DNA from: Neoscytalidium dimidiatum
Taxonomy: Eukaryota; Ascomycota; Dothideomycetes; Botryosphaeriales; Botryosphaeriaceae
Length of the DNA: 64,000 nucleotides
Direction: 5' to 3'
Assembly: GCA_037367355.1 (NCBI GenBank)
Contig: CM074706.1
Location: 930,001 to 994,000 of the forward strand
Shown here: positions 24,018 through 35,367 of the stretch, in pieces
How positions within the stretch are numbered: position 1 is the first letter of the stretch
Layout of the letters: each line of letters starts with the position of its first letter
Program-made: the position numbers and the translations under genes
The notes under the pieces: model-generated
Told to the model about the DNA's origin: nothing
The model's input: the letters and a program-made list of their open reading frames with translations, nothing else
Database searches by the model: none

Positions 24018-26048
24018 TCATCCTCCAGGTTTTGTATCCAACGTGATATCGATTGAATTCATCCGGCGCTGTTCCAGCTGAGGCGAGAACCCAGAGGAAT
24101 TCTGAAAATTTCCATTGGCCTGTGATAGTGAGACACCATCGTGGCCGCCATGCGTCAGGCAGCCAACGCATTGACATCCATCACCACAACGACAGGCTCC
24201 GCTGGCATCATCGCATCCGGGTAACTCGACTTGTTGCCAGAAAAATGATGAAGGCGATAGGGTAGGCGTTTCGGACGTGGTCGTTGACGGAGCTGGGTCT
24301 GGAGTTGCGAATTGTGTGTTGCGTATGGAAGAGTTGTACGAAGGAGTCTGCTGATACTGGAACTGCGAACTCTGAAAGCTTTGATTTTCCCGCTGAGCTG
24401 CAACTTGACCATTTCGAGAATCTTGAAAACTGAATTGTGAGAGCTCGGTCGTAGGGGTAGCATGCACAGATCCAGCACCCGATCCATTACTATGTTGCCA
24501 CAATGAAGATCCATTCATGTCTTGTGAATATGTTGCTCCTGGGTGTTTGAACGGGGGCTGTTGGTCATAAGGCTGTGTCATCTTGGAAGGTTGCCATCCC
24601 GGATTCGCAGTACTCGAGCTTGGGGTTTCTGACACGTCGTACGACGGCCGGTATTGAATCTGATCTCCATTGTATGGTGGCGAAGAAGGGGTTGCATAGA
24701 ACGGATCTTGAATCATGAAGTTCGCAACCTCTTGGAGATGACGTAAAGTAGTTTCGTTGCGCGGGTGTACGGCACATCCGAGGCAAGCGCAGGCATCACC
24801 ACAGGTGCAATTGTGCATGAAGTCCGGGACGCTGTTCTCGTACCCATTTGAAAGCTGAGGTCCAAGGCCAAAGGGATAGAATGACGCGTACTGGCCCGGT
24901 GAGACACCATTTGAAGCGTAGTTGATCGTGTTTGAGGTTGCATTAGAGTAAGTGTTTCCTTGAATCGGATTACCAAACTGCTGCTGCGCACCATAATACT
25001 GGAATTGTTGAAGTTGTCCATAATGGTCTTGCCCTGTTGGAATGCGAGATTGTACGCCGTTGGCGGATTGACCCTGGTGCTGCTGGTGAATGCCGTTAGG
25101 AGTCGGTAGAGTTGGTCGCTGGATACCTGGGCCGCGTGGTGCTTCATTCGCAGGGTCACCACCACAACCACAGCAATTGGAGGGTGGTGTCTCCTCGATG
25201 ATGGTCTTTGGAGCTGAAGTCCCATCGACTGTCATGTGTTTCCAGCCTTGGACCTGCGCGGATGATGAATGACCTGTGCTCTCTTTATGTGCCTCAAGTT
25301 GTATGTTTAGCGGCTTAGTTTCAAGCTCGGACGTGGGCTTGGAACTACAACAGGTCGATTCGGATGGAGATGGCCCGCCATCATGACTGCTTGGAGAACT
25401 GCCTCCGGTAGTGGGAGCCGGCGAAGTGTTACTGCTGCCTACTGTGGCTGGATGCTGTTTTGGGCCACAGCAGGACTTTGGCTGCTCATTCTTGGTTTTT
25501 TGCTCCGCATCTTCGGCGGCCTTGATCGCTTTCTCGAGAGTAGCAGGATTGCGACTTTTGCTGACAGACTTGCGTTTGGTTTTCTGCACGCGGTTTGAAG
25601 TACTGGGGAGAGGACCGGTGGTGGACGACACCACCTCGGCAACGGGAGCCGGCTCTTCACCGTTGCTTGGGCAGGCGCACTCGGATGCTGGAGCTCGGGG
25701 GTCAGATGGAATATGGGATTGAATACAACTGTACGTACATCTGGGGATCGTGTAATTGATGACGAGTCTTTCGCAACTGCAGTTACCGCCGACGTGCGGA
25801 CAACTGCTCAAGGGCCGGCCTGGCTTGCGAACTTCGAGCAGCAAGCGGTCCTTATGATTGCATGATGTCGAGCGATGCCCGCGGATACAAGGGCCGCTAT
25901 GGCGGACGGGCAGAGTTAGCTAGGACAGATCATCTCCAAGAAAGATGGGAGGTGGTGCGGAACGGCGTAAAGGAGGGGAACATGTGCAACGGCACGGGAC
26001 ATACCAGGCGACCTTCTTCTGCTCGCCGTTGATCGTGACCCACGGCAT
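24018..26048 (-). CDS. Copper-fist transcription factor (Mac1/GRISEA/Cuf1-like)
   Basis: Three exons, 26048-26005, 25896-25739 and 25687-24018, give 623 residues. The first 60 residues form a copper-fist DNA-binding domain: MPWVTINGEQKKVACGPCIR, then GHRSTSCNH with zinc ligands C-x2-C-x8-C-x-H, and RKPGRPLSSCPH with the minor-groove GRP motif and further cysteines in HVGGNCSCERLV. The C-terminal half carries two CxCx3CxCx2Cx2H repeats, CTCGDACACLGCAVH (about 24770-24820) and CRCGDGCQCVGCLTH (about 24150-24200), as in copper sensors that activate uptake genes when copper is low. A Lys-rich segment follows the fist (KTKRKSVSKSR). The usual CESC of the fist is CGPC here. Intron 2 is 51 nt and in frame, so an unspliced form would still be readable. 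Family call is secure; role in uptake rather than detoxification is inferred from the repeats. Confidence 0.92.
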
Positions 26049-27501
26049 GGCTTCTGGATCTTAGTCGTGCGGGCTGGGGACAGGTCATCGGCGCACACGG
26101 CGAGAGGAAGCCTATCGTGGAGTGAGCTGGCGGACCCCTGCATGATGTCGTCCCGACACAGATAGGATGGGAACGCAAGGACTGTTGTAGAGGGGGTTCG
26201 CGGAGTGGGCAGAGTGCCAAGGAACAAATTAAGAAGCTTGTGCATACCGTGGCTCGCACGGGCACCAAAGGAAGAGGCCCGATTGTGCGCCGATTGTTGA
26301 ACTACAGCTAGAGGACCGAGGCAGCTGGGACCTTACCAAGCCGATGGAGAGAGAGACTGGGGAGCACAAAGGACTCGCAAGTTGGACGAGTTGGCGGCGA
26401 GAGGGCGCGAGCAGGAACGAGCAGATTTTCCCGGGAGAGAGCGAACCAGTGAGCTGGTACGCGAAAGTCAGCGAGCGGCGCTCGATCAGATAAACTACCG
26501 TAGAGCGGGTGTCTCGCCAACGCATGGGCGGGCAGGCTGCGGTTGCGTACCTTGATAGCCGTATTGCAGAGCCGCGGATGGTCGGACTTGGGATGAGACT
26601 GCAGCACCGCGACGGCGGATCGCGAGATGGTAGCCCGGGCGGCAGCGTCAGCGGGCTGGGGATAGCACGAGAACGGCGGGCGCAAGGCGCTGCGTGGGGT
26701 TGCGAAGAGTCGGCGCGCCCAAGGGAGCCGTCGCATGCAGTTGAGCAGGTTTCCTGGCCGAATCAGGTAAAGAGCGGCAAGGTTGCGCCTTCTGAGGGCC
26801 GGGCCTGGCTTATTTTTGGCGTGGTAGCCGAGCGTGCTGAGGGCCTCAGGTCAGCGTACTGGCGAGCGCCGACACGCAGCAGAAACGCAGCGATGAAGCA
26901 CGCGGGGCGAGCAGCAGACGTGGAGATGTTGGAGAGAGTGACGGCGCCGTCACGGGCCCAGCGCGAAGGAGTTCAGCGGTCCCTGCAGGCGCGCCTAGCC
27001 GAAGCAGATCTGGCCCTGCCACCCTGCTGCCGCCTCTACCGGTGCGCTTACCACCCATGCTCAGTTACTACCCTGCGGCGCCCCAAACCGGGAATGTCGC
27101 GCTTCTGCTCCCGGCAGCAAGCCTCCCGGAACACTACCCTAGTGCAGAACATTACAATGACACCATTTCCGCCCGTCCAGTCGCCCATCAGCCTGTCGCA
27201 GCCCGGGCACGAGCGAGATGACGCTCGTGTGGCTGACGCATGTCCGGCATCTCAGCCTTGCCCCAGTTCATGTATGTTCCTCAGCTTGGCGGAATCCAGC
27301 TCGCGAGGAGTTGCTGCATCCGAGCGATCGACGGTATAGAACGGAGCTAGACGCGACCTGAACACACCTAATCACGTAGACTGCATTTCTGGAGAGCCTC
27401 GGGAACTCGTCTTCAATTTCTCCCCATGTGCACTAGTCACTACCCTCGAAAGCATCGTCAGAGACCCCAACGCCGCCCAATGAACAGAAACCTGAGATCT
27501 A
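26049..27501. other. Upstream region of the copper-factor gene
   Basis: About 1.45 kb between two minus-strand genes. It holds the promoter and probably a long leader of the copper-fist gene and the 3' region of the Anp1 gene. A plus-strand frame at 26509-27339 is open for 276 codons but is compositionally unlike a protein, with no motif, and is treated as chance. No copper-response element of the TTTGCTCA type was noticed. Confidence 0.4.
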
Positions 27502-28670
27502 TTACTCGTTATAGTGGTATACCTGGGGCAGCTGTCAGCACGCTGATCCATCTTGCAGAAGCCGCTCCGCAAACTTACAAGATAGTTGGGCAACCCGTAG
27601 CTTTTCCATCCCAATCTAGACGCCATCTTCGCAAAGCCCTCCGTTTCAATCAGATGGTAGAAAGCAAATGGTGGGAACATGGCGCCATCTCTGTGAACGT
27701 CGGCCTTGACCAGCAAAGCCGTGCCGCCGACGCCATCAAGCTCAATCTCCTTTTCCGGATTGGCGTCTCCAGCGTCTTTCATGTAAGCCATCAGCGACCG
27801 GTATGTCGCCATCTCAGCATAGCCCTCCAGAAGAATGTCGTCCTTTCCCATGTTCTTGGCCAGGTCTTGCGCCGTCGGGCTGTCGATCCAGGAATTGAAG
27901 TCGTAAGGCCGGACATCCATCTTCTTGGAATCTTCGTTGTAGTAGCGCTGGTAGCAGTTGGGCACGATGATGGGCTTGTTGTGTGACGCGAGATCCTGGA
28001 TGAGCGTCGGCGGTGTCTCTACGACGTCCGAGTCCAACCACAGCACCCACGACGTCGTGGGCCCCAGCGTCGTGAATAGAAGGGAGTTGCGCGCCTTCGC
28101 CATGGCTGCTCTCCGTGCCTTCTGATTCTCCAGCTTGTGCCTCTCGGCCTCATCCTGCGATTGCAACGGGACTTCGGTGTCTTGGCGTAGGATGGTAATA
28201 CTCTTGAATCGCTTCTTCTGCGGGCCCTTCTGCGTCTTCGCAATCTGCTCTTGTAGCGCAGCTGTTGCGGCGTTGCCCTCGCGAGTCTTGGGCAGGATGA
28301 AGCCGAGCGAGATGAGTTCGTGGGGGTAGCTGAGCTTCAGGAGATTGTCCCAGTACTCCTGGTAGAAGCGCGCCATCGGGGTCAAGATGAGAACTGATTC
28401 TCTATTCCCGATCGGATCGCTTGTCGTCGTGAGATTGTTCATGTGGTAATGGACCACGGGAGGAGGTGCCTGGTCCCCATCGCCTTTTGCTTTCCTAAAC
28501 GGCATAGACGGCGGCGACAGCGCATTGGCAGCGGAGGTCCGCAGCTGGTGCGGACTTATCGAGCTGTCGGCATCAGACGAAAATATGAAGAACAGGAAGC
28601 CGAAGCAGAGAAGGGCGGCGAGAACGATGGTAATGGGGTTGGTCCTCCGCAAGGAGCGCGCGGAACGCAT
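27502..28670 (-). CDS. ANP1: Golgi alpha-1,6-mannosyltransferase complex subunit Anp1 (GT62)
   Basis: Part of mannan polymerase II, which extends the alpha-1,6-mannose backbone of N-glycans in the cis-Golgi. Exons 28670-27579 and 27522-27502 give 370 residues. A short cytoplasmic tail (MRSARSLRRTNP) and one signal-anchor (ITIVLAALLCFGFLFFIF) predict a type II membrane protein. The GT62 catalytic region shows SVLILTPMARFYQEYWDNL, the DxD-bearing SWVLWLDSDVVETPP, DGVGGTALLVKADVHRDGA and FYHLIETEGFAKMASRLGW. The final exon of 21 nt completes the conserved end as GLPNYLVYHYNE; without it the frame runs on with non-homologous sequence to 27372. Resemblance is closer to Anp1 than to Mnn9 or Van1, judged from memory of the family. 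Confidence 0.93.
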
Positions 28671-29162
28671 CTTGGTCCAGGGTCTCGGCGGAGGTGGGTC
28701 TACGGCGTTAAGTAGGGTCTGCGTGAATTGGATCGCGTTAGGCGCGAGGATCAGAGCTATCGCAGGAGAGTCGAGTGGCTCCTAGGAGAAGCACATACGG
28801 AGACTGTGACTGCGTTCCCCAGTGGCGGTTTAAAGAAGCCGCGACGTAGAAGTAGGAGATGAGACGGCGGATACGGTGGAGCGCCGGCGAGAGAGCGTGA
28901 GCGTGTGTGGATCAGGATCTTAAAGACATGCCAGCCAAAAGCCGCAGAGGCTTGCGCTGGAAGGATGGGAGGGCGGGTGCTCGCGCTGGCTGGATACAGT
29001 CTACGTATTCGCGCCCTCGGAAGTGAGATTGGCCTGAGATTACCTGGGGCTCCGCCGGCTCGTCTTCGGGACATGCAATGCCGAGCCAAAGCTTCCAATC
29101 AACCTTCTCTCCACATCTTTTCTCGACCGCACTCCGCCATGCGCCTCTATCTCTAAGCGCTC
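28671..29162. promoter_or_regulatory. Bidirectional promoter region between ANP1 and a mitochondrial-type gene
   Basis: The flanking genes are divergent and about 490 bp apart, so both promoters must lie here. No distinct motif or repeat was recognised. Confidence 0.4.
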
Positions 29163-31138
29163 ATGATCAGTCCTGCGCGAAGATGCCTTGCGCCTACTCG
29201 CGGCGTGCTGTCCGCCCGCGCGCACCTCTTCCTCCGCGCTGGGCCATCTCTGCTGCGCCGCCCGTGGAATGAGGGCTTGATTCGCCGCTTCTCTGCCGAC
29301 GCAGTTGACCCAGACGGAAGCCCACACGCCGCGCCATTGCCCAACCTCGACCGCACCCCATCGTCCAATTTCGATGGAGAGCCCTTCTTGGAGCGTAATG
29401 TGCTGGAGGTGCAGAAGGATGTCTATCATATTGGGACTGTCACGGTCAAGTCTGGTGTGACGGTTTGTGGCCAATCCACAGCCTCAACGTATCGGCGGAG
29501 CGCTGACTGCTCTTCCAGGATATCAAGAATCTCATCGATCGAATTGAGCCAGCGCCATATGTTAGGTCTCGTTTCAAAAGCCCCACAGCCTTGCTGCTGG
29601 TCACACCGTCCTTTGCCTCAGCGTTGAATTCTGAATCGAAAGATGCTGCCCCGGAAGCAGTCGGGCAGGCTGTTTCTCGCCTTCTTAAGAATTCGCTTGG
29701 ACGCGCAAGTCCCCTTAGCAATATCCGGGTCGTCGCTGCTGTGGTGGACCGACTTCCTGCCCCGGTTAACGCCACCGAAACGAACAAAGGCTTCGAGGGT
29801 TTAGCATACGCGTTATGGTATGGCGACAACGTCACGAGCAGCAGTTGGACCGCCCAGGACAGCTTGGAGCAGGATGACACGGTCGGCAGGCTGACATTCG
29901 ATATATGGGATCGTTATAAATTGACCGATCCGGAAGGGAAGCCGCGGAGAGACTATTTGGACAGGATTAACAGGCTTCACCTCCCTTTGGCGAACACGGT
30001 GTTTCAGACTGGTCAGACTTCGATCATGTGGAATATCCTCTACAGCGTCTCCAAGACTGAGGCGCTTGAGGATGGCACGACAACCCGCTTCCTCCGCACG
30101 GCCGAGATAAACAACGTTAAATATCAACGCGTAACCTGGCCAGTCTCCGGTCGATACCTGGCCCACAAGAAGAAGGATTTCCCACAGCAGGACAAGTCGT
30201 TACATCAGATCCAAATACCTTTCGTGCCTTTGACTGCTCCTCGACGAGTGCATGCTGGAATGGGAAACATAATCCGAGAAATCGCTGGGCGTGACGACAA
30301 GCCTGCACCGGCATCTCAAGAGTTGGAGCAAGCTGTATCATCTTATTTTACGGCCACGAATCAAGCACCTCATCCAATGCCTGTTTGGGCAATGGTGTTC
30401 AATGAGAAGGCAGTCAAGTACTTCGCTTCCGCTATCCTGGCGGCGATGGACAAATGGCAGCCTCCGCAGTTCAGCCACAGTTACGATTATCCTGGCATCC
30501 TCTCACACTTCATTGAGGAAGCATGGAAAATGGATCATAAAAAACTTCACTCTCCCATCTGGAAGAGCCTATTACTTGGGAACGCCAAAATCCATCGGGT
30601 GCTCAGCGGTGGTGGCGGATGGGGCAAGAAAGCCGGGCTAATCTCTCTGGACCCACGAAGATCTTTCGAAGGATCCACCAAAAAGGCTTCCATAGATCTG
30701 CCTCCTCTTGACAGTAGTTCAGGTGTGGAGGCGCTGTCGGAAGTGGCGAAACCTGGCTCGCACATACAGTTCTTCGCATCCCCAGTTTCGTCGCTCGAAG
30801 TCCCAGAATATGAACCGGACACGTGCGTATTTGGGACGATTCCGAGCAGCATCGACGACATTCCGCAGACATCTGATGGTCTTGCTGACATCGAGGCTTG
30901 GCCAGGGTGGTTCGGGGCTTTGTCGGAACAAGGCATGGGAATGAAGTACGTCGTTCATTTTAAATCGGATGGCGGCGGAAAGGAGCATTACTCCCAAACG
31001 ATGGTCGATGTGCCATTTTCACTCTTCGTCACACGTAACCATCTGCCAGGGTCACCAATCCGAAAGCCAAACGCCGAGGTATCATGGAAAAACGAGCCAA
31101 AGGTCAGTATCAAGAGGATGGGGGAGACGGAAGTGTAG
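29163..31138 (+). CDS. Conserved-looking protein of unknown function with mitochondrial presequence
   Basis: Exons 29163-29438 and 29519-31138 give a protein of about 630 residues. The start is the first ATG, and residues 1-45 (MISPARRCLAPTRGVLSARA and on to LIRRFSAD) are Arg/Ser/Ala-rich, nearly free of acidic residues and amphipathic, the profile of a mitochondrial targeting sequence. The body has an orderly alternation of helices and strands (for example SPTALLLVTPSFASAL, NIRVVAAVVDRLPAP, RVHAGMGNIIREIAG, PVWAMVFNEKAVKYFASAIL), but I do not recognise a domain with confidence. The intron donor GTCAAG is unusual, while the acceptor has a GCTGAC branch site. The stop is TAG at 31136; the same frame then stays open into the next gene, so the boundary is uncertain (see findings). 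Confidence 0.7.
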
Positions 31139-31179
31139 TTCGTCCAACTTTCATTCTGTACTTTTCCTATTACGGTTGA

Positions 31180-33601
31180 ATGGGATACCCGCCGCTCTGT
31201 AAGCAGACGTGCTGATTACCCACAGCTTCCTTCATTCAATTCGGAAAATGTGATCGCGTCTTCGGATCTGCGACAATCAAAGCCGTATACCTGGAGGTCG
31301 CTACGCAACCACGCGACAGGTTTGGCCCACCGATCCCCCCGCAGATACTTCTCCACCAGCCCTACACAGCGACTCAAGTCAAAAGTGTTGGCAAGGCTTC
31401 ACAAGAGACACGAACGTCCAATGGTTCCTATCAGCCACAGATTAAGAGAACTCATCGACTCCCCACCCGTGTTCATCATCCCTCGCTTGAGCCCGGAGGA
31501 CTTCCATATGCCGCTGTCTCGATATCGGCACTGGTGGAACGTCAATCGCTGGTTGGCGGAGCGCTGCGAGGCCGAACGTGACGCGAGGCGTGTTGCCAAA
31601 CGGAGGAACGCCACTATGATCAGTCGCGAGATGTGGGAGCGCCGTATGCATGCTTGCGAAGCCCGGATGGTCGATTTGCACGATGGATACATCCGGTCGC
31701 TGGAACTGCATGTGCGCGCGTCTGGGTTCCTGCTGTCCTATTGGGATTCGATCATACCCTTGATATGCCGACGTGTAGAGAAAATAGGCTATCTAGACAA
31801 GGAAATGATGCCGACCAACCACCCCGAATGGAAGAAGCTGAAGAAGGAGATCGCTGAGGAGCAAAGACACGTTCCGCCCCTTCCATTCAAAGCGCCCGAG
31901 GTTGTTGAGATCTTTGATCAGTGGGTCAACAAAGTACGGGTTAAGTGTACAACCATGGAACAGGCTATCTTTAAAAGAGTAGTGCGACACAGGAGAAGGG
32001 TATCGAGGAAGAAAGAAAAGGAGAGACATGGTCTCACCAACCTCCAAATAAAGAGGATGAAACAGGCAGCGAGATTGGAAAGGCAAATGATGGAGCCGCG
32101 CTTTGCCACTGTCGATGTACAAGGGGAAATTGTGGAACAAGAAGAAGTAACAAAAAAGGCCTCTATGGATGCACGATTGGATCCAATAAAGGAGCGGAAG
32201 CCTACCCGAGGTGCTCGAGATCCGCCTTGGAGGAATGTAGCGGATTTGAGCACGAAAGATTCTATTTCGGAAACCAACCGAGATACATCAAGGGGGAGAC
32301 CGACGGTAACATACAGTAGTAGGCCGATACCAGGATCGACCTACCCGATCCATAACGGCCGTAGCCAGCGCCGGTATATGTCCACCGTAGGCACCACCAC
32401 CCCTCATCCGACCTTGTCTAATGGCGAAGAAGTTCCCGGCCTAGTTACTACTAATATTACCGACGCGGCTACCACCCCTCTCACCATCAACGACGACAAC
32501 GACACGCCGGCGACCGCCCACCCGGCCACAGCAGACAAGAACGACCAGCATCCCGCCCCGCTGCTGCCGCCGGCGACGAACAGACCCCTTGACGACGACC
32601 CGTGGAACATCGAGGGCTTCAACCCCTACCACCACGTGCTGGCGCCGCGCGCGCGCGCGGCCTTCGAGCAGAAGCGCCGGCTGCGCTACTACCAGCTCTT
32701 CCTGATCGACCGCTCGCTGCGGCGCCTCGCGCTCGCCGAGATCGCCTACCTCGACGCCGCCGTGCGCCTGTCCGAGCTCGTCTGCGTGCGCCTCACCCAG
32801 CGCTGCGTCGCCGTCGATCCCCGCCTCTTCCCGCTCGAGCCCGGCTTGCCGGACACGCGTGCCGGCTGGGATGCCGATGGCAGGCGCAACGCGTGGTTGC
32901 GGCCGCGCGTGGACGAGAAGACCGGGGAGCGGCTGGGGGAGGAGAGCGAGAAGGAGCGGCTGGGCGAGGGGACCACGTATTCGATCGTGAGGAGGAAGGT
33001 GGGCGAGCAGGTGGTCGAGGCGGTGGAGAAGGGCCAGGCGGAGGACAACCGGGGGTTGTTGATGGGCACGTGGTCGGTGGAGGAGGAGGTGGAGTGGCTG
33101 GAGGCGGAGATTAGGAGACAGCGGTGGCGGGTGCAGCAGCTGCGGAAGAAGGCGGAGGTGCCCGAGGACGAGTGGTTGGCGCGGCGGGTGGGGCGTTTTG
33201 TCGACGAGGAGGACTCGCGCGGGATGGATGCGTTTGGGCGGTACAGGGATCGCTTGGTGAGGGAGGTGAATGAAAAGCTAAGGACGGACACGAGGGGGTG
33301 GCGGAAGAAGCTGTTGAAGCGGAGGCTGGCGGAGGTGCGGGACGCGGAGATGATTTACCTGGAGAAGGTCCTCCAAGCTTCGGACAGGGAATTCGAGAGG
33401 GCACAGGAGGACGTTTGGGAGATTTCGGAGGACATCACCGCCAGGCGGAAGAAGAATTTGGTGAACAAGGAAGGCGGAGTCAAGATCGGAACGACGGTGC
33501 GCTTAGTCGCCTTAAGACGCGGCATGGACATCGTCATGGAGGAAAAGGCTGCAAAGGCGTGGGCATTGGCAAAAGAATTGGAGGAACTGTTGAAAAGGTA
33601 G
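31180..33601 (+). CDS. Unknown protein with mitochondrial presequence and coiled-coil regions
   Basis: The preferred model has exon 1 at 31180-31198 and exon 2 at 31320-33601, 766 residues. It starts MGYPPLCLAHRSPRRYFSTS, with the RRYFSTS pattern typical of processing-peptidase sites. The main frame alone has no ATG until residue 58 (31421), which is why a short first exon is needed. The protein is very basic, rich in Arg, Glu, Lys and Trp, with long charged helices (for example CEAERDARRVAKRR and EEVEWLEAEIRRQRWRVQQL) that look like coiled coil. A Thr/Pro/Ala-rich linker lies in the middle (about 32395-32590). No known domain was recognised. The location next to another mitochondrial-type gene may be coincidence. 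The alternative is that it is the C-terminal half of the preceding gene. Confidence 0.6.
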
Positions 33602-34322
33602 GGGGGCACATGGGAAAATACTAGAACAGTGAACAAAAGCAGCATAGAGCGGCGTTTGGAGGATGTAACTGTACCACAACTTAGCAAGGGGAGAAAAAGT
33701 CTACATGTTTCTCTCACGAGCAATCAATCTCACCTTTTCAATTGCTGCTGCTATGCTGTGGTCATGTGCTCTTTTCTTTTTTTTTTCCTCTTTTTTTGTT
33801 GGGCATTGCAGATTTACGTGATTCCAATATGTATGCGAAAGGCCAGTGGGCTTCATTTCCTGCGATAAGACTTGCCCATCCTATGGACGGAAATCCGCAG
33901 CAAGCCGATCCATTATGAACGACGAAGGAGGGCTATATACACTTTTCAAACTTCATTTCTTTGTCCCCAATAGCAAAGTAATAGACTAGAACAGGAGGCG
34001 CAGTGAATGAGGTTTGAACAGCGGACGCTCCTCTTTGGCCGACCGTCCCTCACTACACCAATCAATGATCCATTACCGGCACAATCTGGTGCAGCGGATC
34101 CCCGTGCGGAGACGATTGGCGGCCTCAAGAGCTTATTCTGGCCATCTCTCACCCGGGACACTGATTTTTCTGTTTGGCTCAGCAAAGGGGGTTTGATGTT
34201 CACCTCTGCCGTCCTCCGTTTGCCGGCACTGTCTTTAGCCTGCGCCTCCGCGTAGACTCTTTCCCACACGATCACCTTGTCCAGTCCCTCTAGCCTGTGA
34301 TTTTCTTCAACACTCTTCTATT
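33602..34322. other. Convergent 3' spacer
   Basis: Lies between the end of the mitochondrial-type gene and the end of PCC1. It contains a T/C-rich patch at about 33773-33800 and no supportable ORF. Confidence 0.4.
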
Positions 34323-34764
34323 TCAACCCACGCTTCCCTTCACTGGCATCAATCCTTGTGCACCCTCAACGCTCTCTTTTCCTTCCTTCAGCACGGTATC
34401 CACGTCCAGCTCCTCCATCACGCCCAACACAACCCCCAAGCTCTCGCAGAAGCCATTGACGGCCACGCGCAGCATCCGGTTCGTCGTGGCAGTGTAATGC
34501 ACATCGAGGACATTCGGGGCCTCGGGCGAGACGGACATTGATCGCTTGACAAGCGACGACAGCTCCTCGTCGACGACGAGAGCGCGCAAGGCGATGTCGG
34601 CGTGCTTGGGGGTCGGGAAGGGAATGTTAAGGGTGCTGCAGCGGGAGCGGCGGAATGTCGTCAGCAACGGATGGCCATCGTCGACCAAGGCAGCAGAGAA
34701 GCAGGGGGGGGACGGGCACGTACAGGGCGCAGGGAAAAGCGGTGGGATCGGTGGACGAGGGCAT
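34323..34764 (-). CDS. PCC1: EKC/KEOPS complex subunit Pcc1
   Basis: Small subunit that dimerises and anchors Kae1 in KEOPS, the complex making N6-threonylcarbamoyladenosine at tRNA position 37; also linked to transcription and telomeres in yeast. Exons 34764-34724 and 34635-34323 give 117 residues. The protein starts MPSSTDPTAFPCALTLNIPF, and the remaining segment shows the Pcc1 pattern: PTPKHADIALRALVVDEEL, VLDVHYTATTNRMLRVAVNG and a terminal helix SLGVVLGVMEELD. The length, a beta-beta-alpha arrangement and the RVAVN strand fit the family. The intron uses GTACGT and CTGCAG. An unspliced frame gives an artificial N-terminus. It is divergent from the small gene to the right. Confidence 0.9.
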
Positions 34765-35367
34765 GGCGGGTGGATGGTGCGCTTCTTTTCCGGAGGGTTC
34801 TATTAAGGCGCGCACGGGTGGCGATAGACTCGCGACCTGCAGCACGGGCGGACGGCGGGGTGTGCGTATCGCAAACCGGGGGACTGGGGTTGCGGCTCCA
34901 AACAGGGCGTGTTTTGGAGCGCTGAGACGTTGTTTGCTCGCGAGGAAGAACGACGGGCGGGACCCCGCGCTCGTGCCAGATCGGGCATGGCTCGGCGGCA
35001 TCCTTCCCCGCGCTTAGTGCGGCGAGGTGATGTCATTGGAGCGTCGATTGTCGATCAGAGACGCTGCTGCTGCTGCTGCTGCGAAGGGGCATGTGCCAGG
35101 AGCCAGATGATTGATGCGACCAAGGGATGCAGCCCAGCTCGTCTACGTACACATGGCCTTTCGTCGCTCCACTTAAAGACTTCAGCCCGCCCCATCCGCC
35201 ACCCCTCCAAACAGCCTGACGGTGTTTCAATTAACCTTTCCTCTCTCACATTCGGCGTGTCACCTCTATCATCAACCTCTCTCTCTCTGTGCGTGTGTGT
35301 GCGTGCTTTGATTTCCATTTCTCTGCCGCATTCCCTGGATTTCGCGTCAACACCATCGCCGGCCAAC
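34765..35367. promoter_or_regulatory. Bidirectional promoter region of PCC1 and a small fungal gene
   Basis: The spacer of about 600 bp between divergent genes contains a (CTG)n microsatellite of about seven units at 35062-35082 and, in the leader of the right-hand gene, a CT-rich run followed by a GT-rich run at about 35276-35308. Apparent ORFs across it on both strands are extensions of the flanking frames. Confidence 0.5.
35062..35082. repeat. (CTG)n microsatellite
   Basis: About seven GCT/CTG units in the shared promoter region of PCC1 and the neighbouring small gene. Confidence 0.85.

Noticed and set aside
26509..27339. 276-codon open frame on the plus strand upstream of the copper-factor gene
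   Set aside because: No motif, erratic Arg/Ala/Gly/Pro composition, no splice continuation, and overlapping open frames in other phases; judged a chance ORF in GC-rich promoter sequence.
32404..33404. Several open frames overlapping the second mitochondrial-type gene
   Set aside because: Arg/Ala/Pro/Gly-rich frames on both strands arise from its GC-rich codons; the forward charged-helix frame is the only one with protein-like composition.
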